This document shows positions 22,876-33,032 of a stretch of DNA of 64,000 nt, one piece after another (position 1 is the first letter of the stretch; every line of letters begins with the position of its first letter). Origin of the DNA: Maniola hyperantus (Eukaryota > Arthropoda > Insecta > Lepidoptera > Nymphalidae); NCBI RefSeq assembly GCF_902806685.2, contig NC_048557.2, positions 11,479,554 through 11,543,553 on the forward strand. The letters run 5' to 3'. A program made the translations under genes and the position numbers. The notes beneath the pieces are model-generated. The model made no database searches, had not been told where the DNA came from, and saw only the letters and a list, made by a program, of their open reading frames with translations.

Positions 22876-23212
22876 CGACTGGCATCTCAGCAATGACACA
22901 TACAACATGTACTGTACCTACTAAGCAAGTACATATTGACAAGGTGGACCACTTGGTACTTAGGTACATTAATATTGAACATATGCTGCTTACATTGTGC
23001 TATAGGTATAGTCAAAATATTCAGTTAAGGAAATAAGTAAACAACTATAATAATGAAAAGGTTAATAAAATGATGTATTTATTGATAGATATTGCGTTAA
23101 AAGAACTTGTTTATACTCAACACTGTACAATAAACCTTTTATTTTTATTTTTTGTATTTACGGCTTACGCAGTTTATAATAATATGAACTTTTTAATAAA
23201 TAGAAACTTTAC

Positions 23213-23385
23213 GTGGCCGAAAGTAATGTACACCGGCCTTTAGAATGACAATTCGGATTTGTAGAGCTTTATCTCTGTCACTCATACCTATATGACGTTT
23301 TGTCGGTCTCAGCGACAGAGGCAATGCTTTACAAATCCGCTATCTCCTTCTAAAGGTCGATGTACATTACTTTCTGCCGTACTGT
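23213..23385. mobile_element. MITE with imperfect TIRs, about 170 bp
   Basis: GGCCGAAAGTAATGTACACCGGCCTTTAGAA at the left is mirrored by TCTAAAGGTCGATGTACATTACTTTCTGCC at the right. Inner GATTTGTAGAGC/GCTTTACAAATC pairs as well. Related copies are at 35925-36100 (complete) and 33815-33895 (half). There is no ORF. Confidence 0.7.
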
Positions 23386-23961
23386 AAGTAATTTTTACAT
23401 GTTTTGCTATATTATATTTATTACAATACTTTTTGATTTAAACTTTACAATATGCATTTTAGGCGTTATTAAGTAATACAATAAATACCTACCGTGACCG
23501 TCAGTCAGTCATATACAGTATACAAAAAGAAAATTCTATTTGCAGTTGTTACTCGAGTGTGCGTGAAAAACTATTATAGTTAGATATTTTTACAGGATAT
23601 GAAAAATTAAAGTTGAAAATCACAAGTAATATTTATACATTAAGTCTTTGAAATCGGATAGATAATTAATATATAAGTTATTGTCTAAGCATATTCGTAG
23701 ATAACAGCGTCGGTCGCGCTAAACTTGTATTTGTTTTATTTCAATTGATCAAGACAACAGAATCGGCGCCAATGGCGTCAATTTAGAGTATCTGCATCTT
23801 TTTTCTATTTAATTTTACTAAAAAGGGACGCAAAATAAACAAAATAAAGACTCGCACAATGCATTACATGCCCGTAGCGTTGACGGACGCACGTGTTAGT
23901 GAGAGTTTTGGTGTAGTTTTTGTGCTTTTTTTAGTGTAATAGTTGGTGTTGGTAAGCATAT

Positions 23962-25431
23962 TTGTTTTGTGATTGTCCCAAGGAGCTCCCAGGCTGTGGA
24001 AGCATGCACGACGACCCCCTCCACGTTCCTCCTGACCCAGGGGAATATGTAGAAGTACAAACTACCCCGCTGCCCTCAACATCGGTCCCCCAAGCGGGCC
24101 GTAAACGACCATCTGATGAAAGCCCCCCGTCTGCAGCAAAGAAACCTATACCTGACCCCGCAACCGCACACCCCTCGGTCCAATCTATTTATACCCACCC
24201 GTCTCTTTCCGAAGCCCCCTCGAAGTACCTAGAAACAGACTCAGGCCCCTTTATTGTCTACGTTTCCCGAGCTGTAGCTGATCCCTCGGCTGGCACCGCG
24301 CTCAGGGCAATTAAATTTGGTCAATTTTTATTTAAAAACAAGATCCGATCCATAGTTAACGATGGAGTGAAAAGCGTCGGCCGCAATAAAGTCTCGGTAG
24401 AGTTCTCATGTGCAGAAGCTGCGAATAGTTTTCTCACCAACCCAGTAATTGAAGCAGCAGAATTTAAAGCTTATATCCCGACATTCAACGTCACTCGGAT
24501 GGGAATGGTTCGAGGTGTACCAGTTGACTGGCACCTCGACGAATTCGTTGAATCCCTCGAGCTCCCCTCTGGTTGTGGGGAAGTTCTTAAGGCAAGACGA
24601 CTGAACCGAAAACAAGTTGTAGATGGCGTAGTGGCCTGGATCCCGACCCAGTCGGTTGTTGTTACTTTCAGGGGGCAGATGCTCCCTGCGAAAGTGTATT
24701 CCTATCACACATCACTCCCAGTAGAAACCTATATATTCCCTACGATACAGTGCCTGAACTGCTGCCGGTTTGGGCATATAAAGACCCAGTGCCGCTCCAA
24801 GCCTAGGTGCTTTAAATGCACACAGCCACATACTGGTGATTCTTGTGAAACCACTCCGGACAATGCAATGTGTGTACTTTGCACGGGTAAGCATCTAGCC
24901 ACAGATAAAAGCTGCCCAGAACATAACAGACAACAAGCTATCAAAAAGGCCATGTCCCAAGATAACATTTCCTACAGTGAAGCCTCATCCCGTTTTCCCC
25001 CTAGTAGGCCATCCTATGCTGAAATGACGAAGCAAATGTTTGCCCCTCCTACATATACTCCCAGGCCTAGTCCTAAAACCCCCTCACAGCACAATACTAC
25101 CTCTCCTAGATCCTACCGGGAAACCATTACCCGTAGTCCTCGCCCCAGAGCACCCGTAGCAAAGGGATACGACAGGCGAGCTCACCAAAGTATCATTGGT
25201 ACACCCCCCTCCTCCGTCAATAATGGTTCTGCCATAAATAATAATGATCAGGGTTTTACCCATAACACCAGTGACAATGATAACCTAATCTCCATCCTAA
25301 CTAAATCTTTAGTAAATATCATAGAAAATTTCAATAATCAAACATCACCGCCCAACGCAGCCCAAATTTTATTCAAAATCGTTTCTCTCCTACAAAACGG
25401 ACTTAGTGAAAATAATGCAATGGAACTGTAA
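23962..25431 (+). CDS. LINE ORF1, gag-like with three CCHC knuckles
   Basis: This is the 489-residue ORF1 of a non-LTR retrotransposon. ORF1 proteins of this type bind the element RNA and form the ribonucleoprotein that reverse transcribes at the target site. Seen: a Pro/Ser-rich N-terminus (about 1-80); a central RNA-binding-like region (about 85-265); three zinc knuckles in tandem at about 268-325 (CLNCCRFGHIKTQC, CFKCTQPHTGDSC, CVLCTGKHLATDKSC); then a Pro/Ser/Thr-rich tail and an Asn-rich end. The frame has no interruption. It overlaps ORF2 by 26 bp in another frame, a usual LINE arrangement. The true ORF1 start could lie slightly downstream of the first ATG, at GSMHDDPL. Confidence 0.85.
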   Translation: MFCDCPKELPGCGSMHDDPLHVPPDPGEYVEVQTTPLPSTSVPQAGRKRPSDESPPSAAKKPIPDPATAHPSVQSIYTHPSLSEAPSKYLETDSGPFIVYVSRAVADPSAGTALRAIKFGQFLFKNKIRSIVNDGVKSVGRNKVSVEFSCAEAANSFLTNPVIEAAEFKAYIPTFNVTRMGMVRGVPVDWHLDEFVESLELPSGCGEVLKARRLNRKQVVDGVVAWIPTQSVVVTFRGQMLPAKVYSYHTSLPVETYIFPTIQCLNCCRFGHIKTQCRSKPRCFKCTQPHTGDSCETTPDNAMCVLCTGKHLATDKSCPEHNRQQAIKKAMSQDNISYSEASSRFPPSRPSYAEMTKQMFAPPTYTPRPSPKTPSQHNTTSPRSYRETITRSPRPRAPVAKGYDRRAHQSIIGTPPSSVNNGSAINNNDQGFTHNTSDNDNLISILTKSLVNIIENFNNQTSPPNAAQILFKIVSLLQNGLSENNAMEL

Positions 25432-28400
25432 AAGCCTGCGCAGTAGAAAACATGAATTAGCTCTATTAATAAATGAATACAAACCTGTTATTCTTGCCAT
25501 CTCTGAGTCATGGCTAAGGCCAGGTTCCCATTTTAGGGTCTCAGGTTTTGCTTGTCTTAGGGATGACAGGGATGATGGGTATGCAGGAAGTGCCATACTT
25601 ATCCGGCGCTCCCTCGTCTATTCTTCCATAACCCTTCCCCCTCACAGTCAGCAGATTAATGCTGTAGCTGCGAGAGTCCTTGACATTTCCTTTCTTTCCT
25701 TATATATTCCACATCCCCTTCCTTCACTTATTCCAGAACTTAAATCTATCATTGCAGCTCTTCCCCCCCCTGTTGTAGTGATGGGAGACTTTAATTCTCA
25801 CCACACAGCGTGGGGATCTCATTCATGTGATGGGTTTGCTATTCTCTGGTTGGAAATCTTTGATGAGCTTAATGTCTGTATTCTCAACACCGGTTCTCCG
25901 ACAAGAAGAGTATACCCAGATCAAAACCCAAAATCTGCCATAGACGTATCTCTTTGCTCTCCCTCCCTAGCCTCACTTATCTCCTGGGAAACCCTCACAA
26001 GTACGCATGGCAGTGATCACTTCCCTGTCCTTCTTTCTTTGGCCCGCAGGTCCATCCCAGTCATAAATCCTAACCCTCTCCTTAAACATAAGCTCTCTAA
26101 AGCTCAATGGCCTGCATTTGCTGATACTGTTGACATGCTTATTGACGCCCTCCCTTGCCTGGAGGTCGATGGAGACTATCAACTTTACTATGAGAACTTT
26201 GTCAAAATTTTAAAATCATCAGCCGACCTCCATTTTACTATCAAAAAAACTGAACGAGATTTCTACTCATCACCCCCCTGGTGGGATGATGAATGTACAA
26301 ATATGATCAAACAACGCAAAGAAGCAGAAATTTCCTACACGATGAATATGTCCCGGAGTAATTTTTTGGAATACCAGCGTATTAATGCTAAAACTAGGAG
26401 ACTTACGTCTAAGAAGAAAAAAACTGGTTGGGTATCTTTTTGTGAAACCTTAGACCCTCGATATCCTTCTTCTTCTGTTTGGAATAAGATTAAAAGATTT
26501 AGAAACTCCCAGTCGCTTAACGACTCACCATCCAATGATTCAAGCTCCTGGTTGGAAGCTTTTGCAGATAAGCTCGCCCCTCCCTACGTCCCCTGTGGGA
26601 GTAGCTTCCCTACTCTTACTCCTTTATCATCACCCGATGAAATGGATGCCCCGTTTACCTTTGCTGAGCTTCAGGGAGTTCTCTCCGGACTGAAGGATTC
26701 TGCCCCAGGAAATGATGGTATTCCGTACTCCTTCCTTGTAAATCTTAATGATAAGGCGAAATACTGCTACCTTGATATGATAAACAGGTTTCTATTAACA
26801 GGATTCATCCCGGAACCATGGAGGACTCAAGTCATAATCCCAATACGGAAACCTGGCAAAGACCCCCTAGACCCTAACTCGTACCGTCCCATAGCTCTTT
26901 CGTCCACTTTGGCTAAAGTTATGGAACACTTGGTAAAAAACCGGTTGGAATGGATAGTGGAAAGTAGAGACTTATTGGCCAGGTCCCAATTTGGCTTCAG
27001 AAAGGGTCTTGGCACAATGGATAGCCTTGGAATCATTACGACGGATATTCGAACAGCCCTGGCTAAAGGAGAGTACCTAGTGGGTGTTTTCCTGGACGTA
27101 GCGTCGGCATATGATAATGTCCTTCTCCCAATGCTCAGGCACAAGTTGCAACAGCTGAGTGTCCCGCCGAGACTTACACGTATCATTTGCAATCTTCTCT
27201 CACACAGAAACATTCTGGTGAGAACTTCTTCATCTTCTCTTCCCCCCAGAACCATCTGGAAAGGTCTCCCTCAGGGCTCGGTCCTCAGTCCACTGCTTTA
27301 TAGCATTTACACTCATGATCTCGAACTATCTGTCGTAAATTTCTGTAACATTCTACAATATGCTGACGACATTGCTCTCTACGTTAGCTCAACTTCCATG
27401 GAGAGTATTTCGACAAGTCTCAACTCTGCTTTGTACTATCTAGGCCAATGGTTATCCGATCATGGTCTGTCTCTGTCTACCGATAAGTGTAAGGCCGTCA
27501 TTTTCACCCGGAAAAGAATCATTCCAGACCCCAATATTGTTTACAATGATCAACACATTGCTCTTGAAAATAAAGCTAAATTCTTAGGTCTGATTCTTGA
27601 CTCAAGACTCAATGGTGCAGCTCATGCCCAATATGTAAGCCGAAAATGTGAAAATGGTATCAACATACTCCGTGCATTATCAGGGGTGTGGTGGGGATCC
27701 CATCAGTATTCCCAAAAACTTTTGTACAATGCCATAGTTCGTAGTCACATAGACTATGGCCTGTTTACTTTAGATCCTATTAACAAAGCGGCTACAGAAA
27801 AGCTAAACAAAATTCAATACAAATGCTTAAGAATTATACTAGGCGCCATGAAGTCTTCCCCCACCAATACATTACAAGCTGAATGTGTTGATCCCCCAGT
27901 GCAAATAAGAAGCCAGTATTTATGTGACCGCTTTATCAGCAAAGTTTTGCAGCTTTCCTCGCACCCTTTATTGGACAGCCTTCGACAGCTGTCTTGTGTT
28001 GTCAGAGCCAACCAGGATAAACCCTTTCTTTTAAAAAGTTTCCTCAAATTTACTTCCCTACCTCATCCAATTGACTCATCACCCAGACTCCCTCTGTTTT
28101 CTTCCCCCTATAAAAGCTTGACTGGTAAACTCCCAATTGTAAATGTAGGTATCCATAAAGATACAAATGAGGCCAATCATAAATTTAATGAAATCTTACA
28201 AAACGACTGGCCTGATTCTCTCACAATATATACTGATGCCTCAAAACTATCCCAGAATGGATGCGTTGGTGTAGCATGCTGGATTCCAAAATACAAAATT
28301 AGCATTCAATTTAAGTGTCCCCCAGAAACTTCAGTATTCACAGGAGAGTCCATTGGCATTTTAGAAGCAGTCCTTTTCGTTGAAGCCCATAACATAAGAC

Positions 28401-29077
28401 AAGCCTTAATACTGACTGACTCCTTAAGCTGCCTACAAGCTCTTAAGGATAACCCTTTCCGTAGTAGGGTGAGAGTAGCTATCGTGTTTAGGATCAGGGA
28501 GGCTTTATATGCATGCCAACAGAAAGGCCTAAATGTTACACTGGCCTGGATCCCGGGCCACTCCGGAATCACCGGCAATGAGACTGCCGACGCTAGCGCT
28601 AAACTTGCGATCGAAATGGGTACTATGAAGCATTTCATAAACCACCCCCAAGATTTCCGTTCCCTAGCAAAAACTGATTTGGAAAGCTCTTGGAACTCAA
28701 AATATGCTGAATCGATTTCTATCAAGGGTAAGCATTATGCTTCTATCCAACCTAACATTCCACGACGGCCTTGGTTCTTCTTTCATAAAAAATCGGATCG
28801 CTGGGTTACCTCTACTATAAGCCGTCTACGAATTGGTCATGCCTCCACCCCTGTCCACTTGTCAAAATTAAGAGTGCGTGACAACTCCCTGTGTGAATGT
28901 GGTCTAGACGAAGGATCAGCCTCCCACATACTCTTCTCCTGTCCCAAACTCCCCTTTAAACTTTACGATATCCTCCCTCCTAAAATTCCCCGCCCTCTAA
29001 ATGTTGAATGTGTTTTAATGTTAGTGTATAGTCCTTATATTAAGTATCTATGTAAATTTTTAAAATTAACAAACTAA
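25406..29077 (+). CDS. LINE ORF2: endonuclease, reverse transcriptase, RNase H
   Basis: This is a 1223-residue intact ORF2. Domains in order: AP-type endonuclease (about 1-215) with IMQWNCKSLR, ISESWLRP, VMGDFNSHHTAWG, SAIDVSL and GSDHFPV carrying the expected N, E, D/N, D and H; reverse transcriptase (about 415-720) with NSYRPIALSS, FLDVASAYD, GLPQGSVLSPLL and the catalytic YADD of LQYADDIALY; RNase H (about 930-1075) with IYTDAS, GESIGILEA, LTDSLS and WIPGHSGITGNETAD; and a C-terminal CxC...H...C motif (CECGLDEGSASHILFSC). The endonuclease plus RNase H, with a gag-like ORF1, point to the I clade or a close relative. No stop or frameshift is seen, so the copy could be active. Clade assignment is from memory of motifs. 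Confidence 0.93.
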   Translation: MKIMQWNCKSLRSRKHELALLINEYKPVILAISESWLRPGSHFRVSGFACLRDDRDDGYAGSAILIRRSLVYSSITLPPHSQQINAVAARVLDISFLSLYIPHPLPSLIPELKSIIAALPPPVVVMGDFNSHHTAWGSHSCDGFAILWLEIFDELNVCILNTGSPTRRVYPDQNPKSAIDVSLCSPSLASLISWETLTSTHGSDHFPVLLSLARRSIPVINPNPLLKHKLSKAQWPAFADTVDMLIDALPCLEVDGDYQLYYENFVKILKSSADLHFTIKKTERDFYSSPPWWDDECTNMIKQRKEAEISYTMNMSRSNFLEYQRINAKTRRLTSKKKKTGWVSFCETLDPRYPSSSVWNKIKRFRNSQSLNDSPSNDSSSWLEAFADKLAPPYVPCGSSFPTLTPLSSPDEMDAPFTFAELQGVLSGLKDSAPGNDGIPYSFLVNLNDKAKYCYLDMINRFLLTGFIPEPWRTQVIIPIRKPGKDPLDPNSYRPIALSSTLAKVMEHLVKNRLEWIVESRDLLARSQFGFRKGLGTMDSLGIITTDIRTALAKGEYLVGVFLDVASAYDNVLLPMLRHKLQQLSVPPRLTRIICNLLSHRNILVRTSSSSLPPRTIWKGLPQGSVLSPLLYSIYTHDLELSVVNFCNILQYADDIALYVSSTSMESISTSLNSALYYLGQWLSDHGLSLSTDKCKAVIFTRKRIIPDPNIVYNDQHIALENKAKFLGLILDSRLNGAAHAQYVSRKCENGINILRALSGVWWGSHQYSQKLLYNAIVRSHIDYGLFTLDPINKAATEKLNKIQYKCLRIILGAMKSSPTNTLQAECVDPPVQIRSQYLCDRFISKVLQLSSHPLLDSLRQLSCVVRANQDKPFLLKSFLKFTSLPHPIDSSPRLPLFSSPYKSLTGKLPIVNVGIHKDTNEANHKFNEILQNDWPDSLTIYTDASKLSQNGCVGVACWIPKYKISIQFKCPPETSVFTGESIGILEAVLFVEAHNIRQALILTDSLSCLQALKDNPFRSRVRVAIVFRIREALYACQQKGLNVTLAWIPGHSGITGNETADASAKLAIEMGTMKHFINHPQDFRSLAKTDLESSWNSKYAESISIKGKHYASIQPNIPRRPWFFFHKKSDRWVTSTISRLRIGHASTPVHLSKLRVRDNSLCECGLDEGSASHILFSCPKLPFKLYDILPPKIPRPLNVECVLMLVYSPYIKYLCKFLKLTN

Positions 29078-29212
29078 AGCTATAATTTGTGTATCTATGT
29101 CTCTCTGTTGACCTTCCCATGTGTGTGTCTGTCTATGTGATCCCAGTTGTAATATTATATGTAATAGTTATATTATGGTACTAACAATAAATTAACCCTT
29201 CTATTACAGTAA

Positions 29213-30325
29213 ACAGTCAAAGTCAAAGTCAAAGTCAAATGATTTATTCAAAATAGGTAATAAATTACTCTTATTGATTGTCTGGTATAGTGTTAGATTT
29301 GTAAGATAATATAGTGGTGATAATTATAACGCAAACTTAAAACTAAAGCTACGAGGGTTCCAAACGCGCCCAGGTCTGAGAAGAGCCCACAACAAACTCA
29401 GCCGGGTATTCTTTTTATTATCACCACTTTACAAATTTATTGAAACTTATTAGAACTATCACAAAGTCGTTAAGCAACTCATTCCCAAGCTTGCTTATCA
29501 TTTAAATAATCCTTTACATTGTAATAGGATTTTTCAATTAGTTTACGTTTTATGAAAACTTTGAACTTGTTGAGAGACATCTCCAATATGTCTTCTGGAA
29601 GCTTATTATAGAAACGTATGGAATTACGAGCAAATGAATTGCTAACTTTACTGAGCCTAGAGGCGGGAATTACAAGTTTATTTTTATTTCTAGTATTTAT
29701 ATTATGACAGTCACTTTTTTTTTTAAATTTATTTATGTTTTTATGTACGTATAGTAAATTTTCAAAAATATATTGATTATGCACTGTCATAATTTTAACT
29801 TCCCTAAATTTAGTTCTCAGCGACTCTCGTGGCCCCATACTGTATATGGCTCGAACAGCCCTTTTCTGCAGCACAAAAATAGAATTAATATCAGCAGCAT
29901 TACCCCATAATAATATACCATATGACATAATGCTGTGAAAGTAACTAAAATATACTAGTCTCGCAGTTTCTATGTCTGTCAACTGGCGAATCTTTTTTAC
30001 CGCATATGCGGCAGAACTAAGTCTGTTCGATAAGTTATTTATATGAGAGCCCCATTGAAGTTTTGCATCTAACGTTATTCCAAGAAAAATAGCGGTATCC
30101 ACTAAATCTAATTCCTCATTATTAAGTTGCACAGTGGTTTTCACCTGCTTAACATTTGGTAAAGTGAATTTAATACACTTTGTCTTTTTCCCGTTGAGAA
30201 GCAGGTTATTAGCTTCGAACCACTGTACTAACTTGGTGAGAGAATTGTTTACTTCATCAAAAGTTGTTAAGTATCGATTGATTTTAAATAAAAGTGATGT
30301 ATCATCAGCAAACAAGACTTACAGA
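29213..30325 (-). mobile_element. 5'-truncated CR1-like LINE
   Basis: On the minus strand the copy starts inside the reverse transcriptase at FADDTSLLF (about 30315). It keeps the thumb and C-terminal region as one 278-residue open frame to 29479 (FLGITLDAKLQW, LQKRAVRAIY, GPRESLR, FYNKLPEDI), then a 3' UTR. It ends in the tandem tail (TTTGACTTTGAC...) at 29213-29240. The tail also occurs alone at 5735-5777 and near 44690. CR1/Zenon-type assignment is from motif memory. The truncation is the usual incomplete reverse transcription. It was probably inserted just behind the I-type LINE. Confidence 0.85.
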
Positions 30326-30681
30326 CAGACAGTTTAAGATCTTAACAGCACATTTTTACCGGCCAATCTCCTCTGTGTCTCCTTCAAGCTACTTGAGACT
30401 GGCAAAGTGCATTGTGCTGACATGGCACTGGAAAAAGCCATATATTAAGAGAAGAAGAAGAAGAAAGACTCGCACGCACCTAAAGTCACGAGGTTTGACA
30501 GTTCGAAATTAATTTAAGTTTGTCTCTCCTTTTCTTATTACATTGGTAAGAAAAAGATGCGAATATTCTAAAATTTAGTTGCGCTCAGAATCAGTCCCAT
30601 TTACTTATATTTTATACTGACCATAATTACATTACAGTCTCAACACTCGACGGAGTGAAAATCCATTTCCACGATTTTAGT

Positions 30682-30740
30682 AGCGAGTTAGCGAGTTAGT
30701 GAGTTAGCAAGTTAGCGAGTTAGCGAGTTAGCGCGCTAAC
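30682..30740. repeat. 8-bp minisatellite (GCGAGTTA)n
   Basis: About seven copies of GCGAGTTA with single-base variants, AT-rich on the left and followed by GCGCGCTAAC. No function is visible. It lies downstream of the ArfGAP stop. Confidence 0.8.
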
Positions 30741-30916
30741 GAAGTATACTTAGCATTCAGTAATTGGTCGAAAATCTGCTACAATACAAGTTTTGCGCGA
30801 ACGGCGTCAATATATCGCAATAGAGCCAGGGGAAAATATCGCGCAAAAATTGCTTTTTTGAAAAAAAACTGGTCCAGGCGCTTTGGGCATTTTTGAATGG
30901 GTCAAAAAATTTAAGG

Positions 30917-30940
30917 TCTCGCACCGACTCGCGCACCTGC
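30917..30940 (-). pseudogene. Echo of ArfGAP last exon start
   Basis: CGCACCGACTCGCGCACCTGCA repeats the acceptor-side start of ArfGAP exon 11 (31088-31107): reverse complement TGCAG followed by GTGCGCGAGTCGGTGCG. It is only about 22 bp and lies about 170 bp downstream on the transcript. Confidence 0.6.
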
Positions 30941-31001
30941 ACCACAGCACGTAGACGAGTCAGGGCTGCGGCGCGGCGCCGGCGCAGGGCTCCGGGCGCG
31001 G

Positions 31002-32991
31002 TCAGTAGCCGTAGCGCTCCTGTATGGAGGACACGACGCCGTTGGCGAGCGACGACAGGCGCCCCGCCACGCGCGTCACGCCGGCGCGCACCGACTCGCG
31101 CACCTGCACAAACATACATACATACATACAGCCGCTACCGAGGGGAGTAAAGATCGTAGGCAAGCTCAGGAAGCGACTCCGGTAATCAAGCTCGGCGGTA
31201 GCTCGATCAGGCACGTGACGGAGGCGGTCGCGCAGCATGCGTTGGCGATCGGGGAGATGCTTCGGGAAGATGTCGCGTGTGTCGACTTCATCCTGGGGCA
31301 TCCGTTATCCTGCGCTGCGCATCCTGTACCGTGGAACATTCGTAGCGACGATAACGTATGCTGCAGCGTGCTCGAGGGCGGCGCTTCACGTCGTGCGGTC
31401 GACGCTCATCACGGCGCAGAGGTCTTCCCTCATCTTACTCACGTCAGCGTATCGCTCGCGGGTGTGTTGCCGGCCGAGAATCGAACAGGTGGAGGTGGAG
31501 GCAGACGCAAGCGGGATATCGGGTCGGACGTGACTGCGATGTGGCAGGAGCCACCTGGGTCGCGCCGGACTACGAGACCTCACCGATCCTCATCGGACAC
31601 GGCTGTTTCCGGGCGCGCCTGCATACGATGACGTTGTGCGAGAGCCCGGCGTGCGAGTGCGGCCATGGCGACGAGGATAGGCACCATGTGCTGTGGGAGT
31701 GTCCCCTCTATGAGGACTTGCGGGTGACGATGTTGGATGGGATCGTACGCGGGGAAGCGGGGCCGGTCTTCTACACGGACCTCGTCTCATCGGCGGGGAA
31801 CTATAACCGGCTACGGGAATTCGCGCACCATTGGCATAAGAGGCGAAGCAGCTCGGAGCGTACAGGTGCCAGGTCGGCACCGCGGAGGAGCAGCAGCGGG
31901 GATCACAGCTTTGTTAGTGACGTCTAGCCCCAAGGGGGGAGAGTGAGCATAAGGGACAAGGAAGAACGGACAGGGAAATAATTTGTAGGGAGTCAAGAAG
32001 GCGCCCCGAGAAAATGCCAAGAACAAGTACCGAACGGGCGCCCTCCCGCAATTCGGCACATATAACCGAGAGATTGGTGGGGCCGTGGGAGGTGGAGGGT
32101 TGTAAAATCGAGCCAAACATCTAAATATATAAAAGGAAAAGGTAACTGACTGACTGACTGACTGACTGACTGACTGGTCGCAATGGGACCCCAACGTCTA
32201 TCGGTTTTACGAACTATGTGCCCTGCCCATTGCCACTACATCATTATCTCACAAATCCAACGATTAACAATCAAAAAGTGCACAACTTGAATAAATACTT
32301 TCACTTTGACTTTCAACTGTGAGGATATGGAGTCAGAACAGAACTGTGACTTCATTAATATGACGTCAATAGGCTAAGATGCTCACATCTTCAAGGTCGG
32401 GCGCCGACACGCTGAAGGCGGCTGGCTTGGCGGGCCTGCTGTCGCCGCCGAACAGTTCTGCTGACGATATGCTGCTGCTGCCCGCGAACCGCGACAGCTC
32501 GCCGCTGCCGCCCATCCCGCCGCCCATCCCGCCGCCCACGCCGCCGCCCACGCCGCCGCCCCCGCCGCGGTCCCAGCTGCGATCCTGTAGGGACAGTGAA
32601 CTGCGTCTTACAGTTCTATAAGTTCTCAAGTAAAGGGTTACCTGGAAGAGATCACTGTAGTGATAAGGTCGCCCTTTGTCTATAAGCATATCCTGTATTT
32701 TTTATTCTTTGTCATAGTATTAAACAATAAAGATGTTCTAAATTAAATGAAATGAAATCAAATGTAATATGTGACCCAAGGCACTTGCACAACTACAAGC
32801 ACCTATAATGTAACGCACCGTAGAATTAAAAGGCAGTCTCAATGGCGTTTTGAAAAATGAAAATCACTCACTATGTTAATTTTATATTATAACAAAGGCA
32901 GGGCCGACATTGTTACTTCGGATCACTCACACGTACTGTACACTGTACACTGTACCGTGTACAGTGTACAGTGTACAGTGTACAGTGTACA

Positions 32992-33032
<41 letters not shown>

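Larger units (their letters stand above)
20289..23961. other. Gene-free repeat-rich interval
   Basis: I find no conserved coding exon between the TRMT13 stop and the LINE ORF1. The interval holds repeat relics (20415-20580, 21130-21275, 21550-21760, 21780-21976, 22560-22700, 22785-22875, 23213-23385) in AT-rich DNA. The 39-bp repeat gives a spurious open frame. Confidence 0.65.
23860..29200 (+). mobile_element. Full-length-looking I-type LINE
   Basis: The span covers ORF1 and ORF2 with about 100 bp of likely 5' UTR and a short 3' UTR ending in an A-rich AACAATAAATTAA tract near 29192. Exact ends are uncertain because I could not recognise a target-site duplication. It lies between TRMT13 and the convergent ArfGAP gene. 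Confidence 0.7.
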
